NCBI GenBank assembly: GCA_003541445.1
Contig: DPMO01000204.1
Coordinates: 1 to 9,911 of the forward strand
DNA: 9,911 bases
Source: Clostridiales bacterium
GTDB lineage: Bacteria > Bacillota > Sulfobacillia > UBA995 > UBA9673
Direction of reading: 5' to 3'
The stretch's first letter is position 1. Each line of letters opens with the position of its first letter. Made by a program: the position numbers and the translations under genes. Below the pieces are notes generated by a model. The model was not told the origin of the DNA and ran no database searches. It saw nothing but the letters and a program-made list of their open reading frames with translations. Positions 7,413 to 9,911 of the stretch are shown here, in pieces.

Positions 7413-7946
7413 CTATTCGACAACGCTCTCTATCGCCCGCTCCATCTGGCTGGTGGTCATCCCGCCGGTCACCCGCTCGACGACCACCCCACGGGAGTCG
7501 ATGAATATGTTGGTGGGAATCCCACGAACCTGGTAGCGGTGAGCGACGACCCGGTCCTCGTCCAGCAGCACCGTGAAAGTGTAGCCGTTCTCCTCGAGGA
7601 ACTCGGACACCACGGCGCGGCTCTCCCCGACGTTGACCGCGTAGATGGCCACACGGTCGCCGTACTTGTCGTAGACCTCCTGGAGGGATGGCATCTCCTT
7701 GACGCAAGGGGTGCACCAGGTGGCCCAGAAGTTCAGGTAGACCGCCTTTCCCCGGAGCGAGGAAAGGGACACCTCGTTCCCGTCGAGGTCTTCGAGGATG
7801 AAATCGGGGGCCGGGTAGCCCGGGAAGGGTTTCGCCTCCAGGTCGCCCGAGGGCTCGGGCTGCCTGCCGAGAAGCTGGAAGCCGACCACGACGACAAGGG
7901 CCACGGCCACGGCGGCGACCAGGAAGTAATAGCGTCTTGCGGTCAC
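7413..7946 (-). CDS. Membrane-anchored TlpA/ResA-like thiol-disulfide oxidoreductase
   Basis: This is an extracytoplasmic thioredoxin-fold reductase. The 177 residues match the length of ResA and StoA of Bacillus. An N-terminal membrane anchor (about 6-26) precedes a linker and the AhpC/TSA-Redoxin fold starting near FPGYPAPDF (41-49). The active site is WATWCTPC, with C78 and C81; the cis-proline motif is RGIPTN (P144). ResA reduces apocytochrome c before haem attachment, and StoA serves spore cortex synthesis. The sequence alone does not decide between them; the partner ccdA fits both, and spoIIE next door makes the StoA option worth testing. GTG 7946 has a GGGAG sequence about 8 bp upstream and starts 38 bp after the ccdA stop, indicating an operon. 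The last codons contain TTGTCGAA, a Spo0A-box match. A strong terminator follows. Confidence 0.92.
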   Translation of the reverse strand: MTARRYYFLVAAVAVALVVVVGFQLLGRQPEPSGDLEAKPFPGYPAPDFILEDLDGNEVSLSSLRGKAVYLNFWATWCTPCVKEMPSLQEVYDKYGDRVAIYAVNVGESRAVVSEFLEENGYTFTVLLDEDRVVAHRYQVRGIPTNIFIDSRGVVVERVTGGMTTSQMERAIESVVE

Positions 7947-7984
7947 GCGATCACTCCCGTTCCGGTAAGGGTCTCGGGGGCCTC

Positions 7985-8698
7985 TTAACCGAACGCCCCG
8001 CTCAGCCTTGAGAAATGTCCGGTGTATAGTGCGACCCCCATCAGGATCATCAGGAGGCCGCTCAGCTTCTGGACGGTCCCCAGGTGCGGCGACAGGCCCC
8101 GCATCCTTTCAAGGGCGGTTGAAAGGAGAAAGGCACTGGCCAGGAACGGCACGGCCAGTCCCAGGGAGTAGGCCGTCAGAAGGACGGCCCCGGCTCGCAT
8201 CGAGGCTGCACTGCCGGCCAGAATCAGAATCGAGGAGAGGATGGGACCGATACACGGACTCCAACCGATGGAGAAGGCGGTGCCCGCCAGGAACGAACGC
8301 ACAGGACCGGCGTTCCCCGTGAGATGTCTGTGGCCGTAATAGCGGTTGAGGGCCGGCAGATCGAGGACGCCGGTCAGGTGCAGGCCGAGGAGTATGACGA
8401 CGACTCCGCCGACTTTCTCCAGCAGGGCCCTGTGCGCCAGGAGCCACCGCCCCACCGCGCTCGCCGAGAGGCCCAGAAGGATGAACACCACGCTGAAGCC
8501 GAGAACGAACGCCGCGGCGTTCACGAGGAGCCGCCGGTGCGCCTTCCGTCGGGCCGCCCCCTGCCCGCCCAGCTCATCGACCGCCTGTCCCGCAAGGTAG
8601 GCGAAGTAGCTCGGAACAAGGGGAAGGATGCAGGGGGACAAGAAGGAGACGAGCCCCCCGGCGAAGGCGGCCACGAGTCCCGTGTCAGCCGCACCCAT
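7985..8698 (-). CDS. ccdA: Cytochrome c biogenesis protein CcdA (transmembrane thiol electron carrier)
   Basis: CcdA moves reducing equivalents from cytoplasmic thioredoxin across the membrane to thioredoxin-like proteins such as ResA or StoA. The 237-residue product has the six-helix layout of the family, with two redox cysteines in mirrored contexts: FLSPCILPLVPSY (C23) in the first helix and IGWSPCIGPIL (C149) in the fourth. The loop between the second and first helices is basic (RRKAHRR, about 50-56). ATG 8698 is chosen because GAGGGGGG precedes it at good spacing and the first helix then starts within a few residues. An upstream in-frame TTG at 8749 would add 17 basic residues and has no comparable site. 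The electron acceptor is probably the thioredoxin encoded directly downstream. The promoter region contains a palindrome resembling CsoR-family operators. Confidence 0.94.
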   Translation of the reverse strand: MGAADTGLVAAFAGGLVSFLSPCILPLVPSYFAYLAGQAVDELGGQGAARRKAHRRLLVNAAAFVLGFSVVFILLGLSASAVGRWLLAHRALLEKVGGVVVILLGLHLTGVLDLPALNRYYGHRHLTGNAGPVRSFLAGTAFSIGWSPCIGPILSSILILAGSAASMRAGAVLLTAYSLGLAVPFLASAFLLSTALERMRGLSPHLGTVQKLSGLLMILMGVALYTGHFSRLSGAFG

Positions 8699-8702
8699 GA
8701 GG

Positions 8703-8721
8703 CTACCCCCCTCGCGGGTAG
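8703..8721 (-). promoter_or_regulatory. Inverted repeat around the ccdA ribosome binding site
   Basis: CTACCC (8703-8708) and GGGTAG (8716-8721) form a perfect 6-bp inverted repeat with a 7-nt loop, ending 4 bp before the ccdA ATG. The GAGGGGGG ribosome binding site lies in the loop and 3' arm, so folding could reduce translation. The TACCC/GGGTA arms also resemble the palindrome farther upstream at 8779-8794. Confidence 0.35.
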
Positions 8722-8775
8722 GGATTCTCCGGCCCGACCGACGACTCAACAGAGCGCGGTACGTCGACCACTATT

Positions 8776-8804
8776 GTTATACCACCCGGGGTATCTCTTT
8801 TGTA
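8776..8804 (-). promoter_or_regulatory. Candidate ccdA promoter with CsoR-like operator palindrome
   Basis: On the minus strand, TACAAA (8804-8799) lies 17 bp before TATAAC (8781-8776), a modest sigma-A-type promoter with a start near 8769 and a 70-bp leader. The imperfect palindrome ATACCACCCGGGGTAT (8779-8794, six of eight half-site positions symmetric) fills the spacer and touches the -10, where a repressor would block polymerase. TACC/GGTA arms around a GC core are typical of operators for CsoR and CstR regulators (copper or persulfide). No such regulator gene is in the window, so the assignment is inference. Confidence 0.45.
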
Positions 8805-9323
8805 GCCCCGCCGGTCGGCAAACTAAGCCAAGCCCGCGCCGGTTCTGGTATGGTGACAATGGGGGGAGGGAGAGACGGAGGCTCGGTTCGGCCGGCCTTG
8901 CCCTGGAGGAAGGTCTGGTGGAACAGATGGCGGAAGACATGCGCGACCACGGGCGGAGTCAGGGAGCTGGCCAGCCGGCGGGTGCTTTCGGAGCTCGTGC
9001 GAATCTCGGCCGCTCCTGAGCAAGCTCCTCTTCATCCCCGAATACCGGAGAAGTTCCTCGACCTCTGCCACGAGTTCAACAGCCGGTCGTCAGTCTGCGG
9101 GCTGGGCAAGGACAACCTGGTCGCAGGCGGTATCAGATGAGCGAGGTGAACAGTCCTGGCAAGAAGATTGGCGCCGGCCCTGGTTCCGAAACTCACCTTC
9201 CGGTGGGGGAGGGGCTGGCCGAGCCTCTTGGCGCTCGGAGCCTTGCACCGCCCGCAGCCCTCGCCGGGACCCCCGGATGGAAGAGCTCCAGGTCGGCACC
9301 CGCCCCGCACGTATCTCTACATC

Positions 9324-9755
9324 GTGAACGTGGAGGCGGCCGTGTTCTCCGGTAACCGGTGGCTGGTCATCAGGCGCAGTGAGGAAGAGGAGCACGCCCC
9401 CGGCACCCTGTCCTTGGTCGGCGGGAAAGTGGAAGGTACTGCGGAGGTCTCCGCCATCCTGGAAAAGACGCTGGTGCGCGAAGTCCTTGAAGAGGTGGGC
9501 ATCGAGGTCAAGGACGAGTTGGTCTACCTTGAGAGCAAGATCTTCCTCACCGACAAAGGCGAACCCGTCGTGGACGTGATCTTCGTCTGCGAGCATGAGC
9601 GCGGGGAGGCGCGCTGTGCGGACGCCGAGGTGGACGCTGTCTACTGGATGACCGCGAAAGAGGTTATCGGTGACGACAGGGCGCCCCGCTACCTCAAGGA
9701 CACCATCCGGCTGGCCGAGACGGTCAGGCTCCGCCTCAGCCGGCGCGGAGGCTGA
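9324..9755 (+). CDS. Nudix (MutT-type) hydrolase
   Basis: Nudix enzymes cleave nucleoside diphosphates linked to another group, for example oxidised dNTPs or nucleotide sugars; the substrate here is unknown. From GTG 9324 there are 143 residues: a first strand VEAAVFSGNRWLVIRRS, then EEHAPGTLSLVGGKVE and the Nudix box ending REVLEEVG (R52, E53, E56, E57, G59). The box has about four extra residues between GGK and REV compared with classical MutT, a variant seen in one Nudix subgroup. The start is uncertain. The frame is open back to TTG 9168, but residues before 9303 look non-coding. TYLYI just before GTG 9324 looks like part of the first strand. ATG 9277 (MEELQVGTRP) reads in another frame and would join naturally if one base had been gained or lost. 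It is the only plus-strand gene here and ends 45 bp before the CRISPR array, facing it. Confidence 0.85.
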   Translation: MNVEAAVFSGNRWLVIRRSEEEEHAPGTLSLVGGKVEGTAEVSAILEKTLVREVLEEVGIEVKDELVYLESKIFLTDKGEPVVDVIFVCEHERGEARCADAEVDAVYWMTAKEVIGDDRAPRYLKDTIRLAETVRLRLSRRGG

Positions 9756-9800
9756 GCAGGGCGAGCCAAGGCGCCGGTCCCCACTGGTAGGTGTGGCCAG

Positions 9801-9911
9801 CTTTCAGTCCCCTATTCCTCGGGGAGATGGGTGCGACACTTACGATTCCAGCCGTGCCTACATCGTCTCCACAAACTTTCAGTCCCCTATTCCTCGGGGA
9901 GATGGGTGCGA
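9801..9911 (-). CRISPR. End of a CRISPR array: two repeats and one spacer (cut by window edge)
   Basis: A 36-bp sequence at 9801-9836 recurs without mismatch at 9876-9911, where the window ends. The repeat is probably 37 bp (to 9837), giving a 38-bp spacer at 9838-9875. The repeat contains a 5-bp stem TCCCC/GGGGA around TATTCCTC. On the minus strand it ends in GACTGAAAG, the form usual for the 8-nt crRNA handle, so the array is probably transcribed leftward with its leader outside the window to the right. No further repeat copy lies one 75-bp period to the left, and 9756-9800 is GC-rich and not leader-like, so 9801 is the leader-distal end. This repeat class and 36-38-nt spacers suit type I-B, I-C or III systems; no cas gene is visible, so the type is not assigned. 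Confidence 0.88.

Larger units (their letters stand above)
8699..9323. other. Gene-poor stretch between ccdA and the Nudix gene
   Basis: The left part holds the ccdA leader, operator-like palindrome and promoter. From about 8890 to 9140 the plus strand shows protein-like fragments in different frames: ALEEGLVEQMAEDMRDHG (frame starting 8900), RELASRRVLSELVRI (another frame, about 8957-9001), LLFIPEYR (about 9025-9048) and EKFLDLCHEFN (about 9048-9080). No single frame joins them, which is what a frameshifted, decayed gene would look like. I do not recognise the family. The part from 9141 to 9300 reads as low-complexity Pro/Arg/Trp-rich translation in the Nudix frame and looks non-coding. Confidence 0.5.

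Noticed and set aside
7106..7423. A 105-codon minus-strand frame in the gap before spoIIE
   Set aside because: It covers a strong terminator and the spoIIE promoter, and its translation is low-complexity, so it is most likely non-coding.
8628..9140. A continuous 170-codon plus-strand gene across the ccdA 5' region
   Set aside because: Its first part is antisense to ccdA and its operator. Only the fragments after about 8950 look protein-like, and a different frame looks better just before that.
9168..9323. N-terminal extension of the Nudix protein to TTG 9168
   Set aside because: Translation is rich in Trp, Arg and Pro and unlike a Nudix N-terminus, and TTG 9168 has no ribosome binding site.
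9756..9800. A CRISPR leader to the left of the first repeat
   Set aside because: The stretch is short and GC-rich, and repeat polarity (GAAAG end on the minus strand) places the leader on the other side.

Overview
The window is GC-rich, with G or C at most third codon positions, and comes from a spore-forming Firmicute-type bacterium. SpoIIE is found only in endospore formers, and the order spoIIE, tilS, ftsH is the one known from Bacillus and its relatives. The high GC suggests a deep, often thermophilic lineage such as Symbiobacteriia, Thermaerobacter or Limnochordia. That placement is inference only.

Almost everything reads leftward on the minus strand. From right to left: a thiol-redox pair, ccdA (8698-7985) and a TlpA/ResA/StoA-like thioredoxin (7946-7413), closed by an intrinsic terminator. 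Then a 328-bp regulatory gap with a Spo0A-type promoter, spoIIE (7084-4523), a terminator hairpin, tilS (4440-2797), a second terminator, ftsH (2647-695), and the 5' part of a CCA tRNA nucleotidyltransferase gene that runs off the left edge. The hpt gene that sits between tilS and ftsH in B. subtilis is missing; a 149-bp leader-like gap takes its place.

To the right of ccdA lies a gene-poor stretch of about 620 bp. It holds a palindromic operator-like site in the ccdA promoter region and coding-like fragments in shifting frames that may be a decayed gene. It is followed by a plus-strand Nudix hydrolase gene (stop at 9755) and the leader-distal end of a CRISPR array (two repeats and one spacer, 9801 to the window end).

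The genes combine sporulation control (SpoIIE activates sigma F), core tRNA biology (TilS lysidine synthesis, CCA addition), membrane proteolysis (FtsH) and extracytoplasmic thiol reduction (CcdA passing electrons to the thioredoxin). No wholly new system is evident. The points most worth a second look are regulatory: the spoIIE promoter, the two hairpin-rich junctions before tilS and ftsH, and the operator-like palindrome before ccdA. At the right edge, the Nudix and CRISPR neighbourhood is also worth following.
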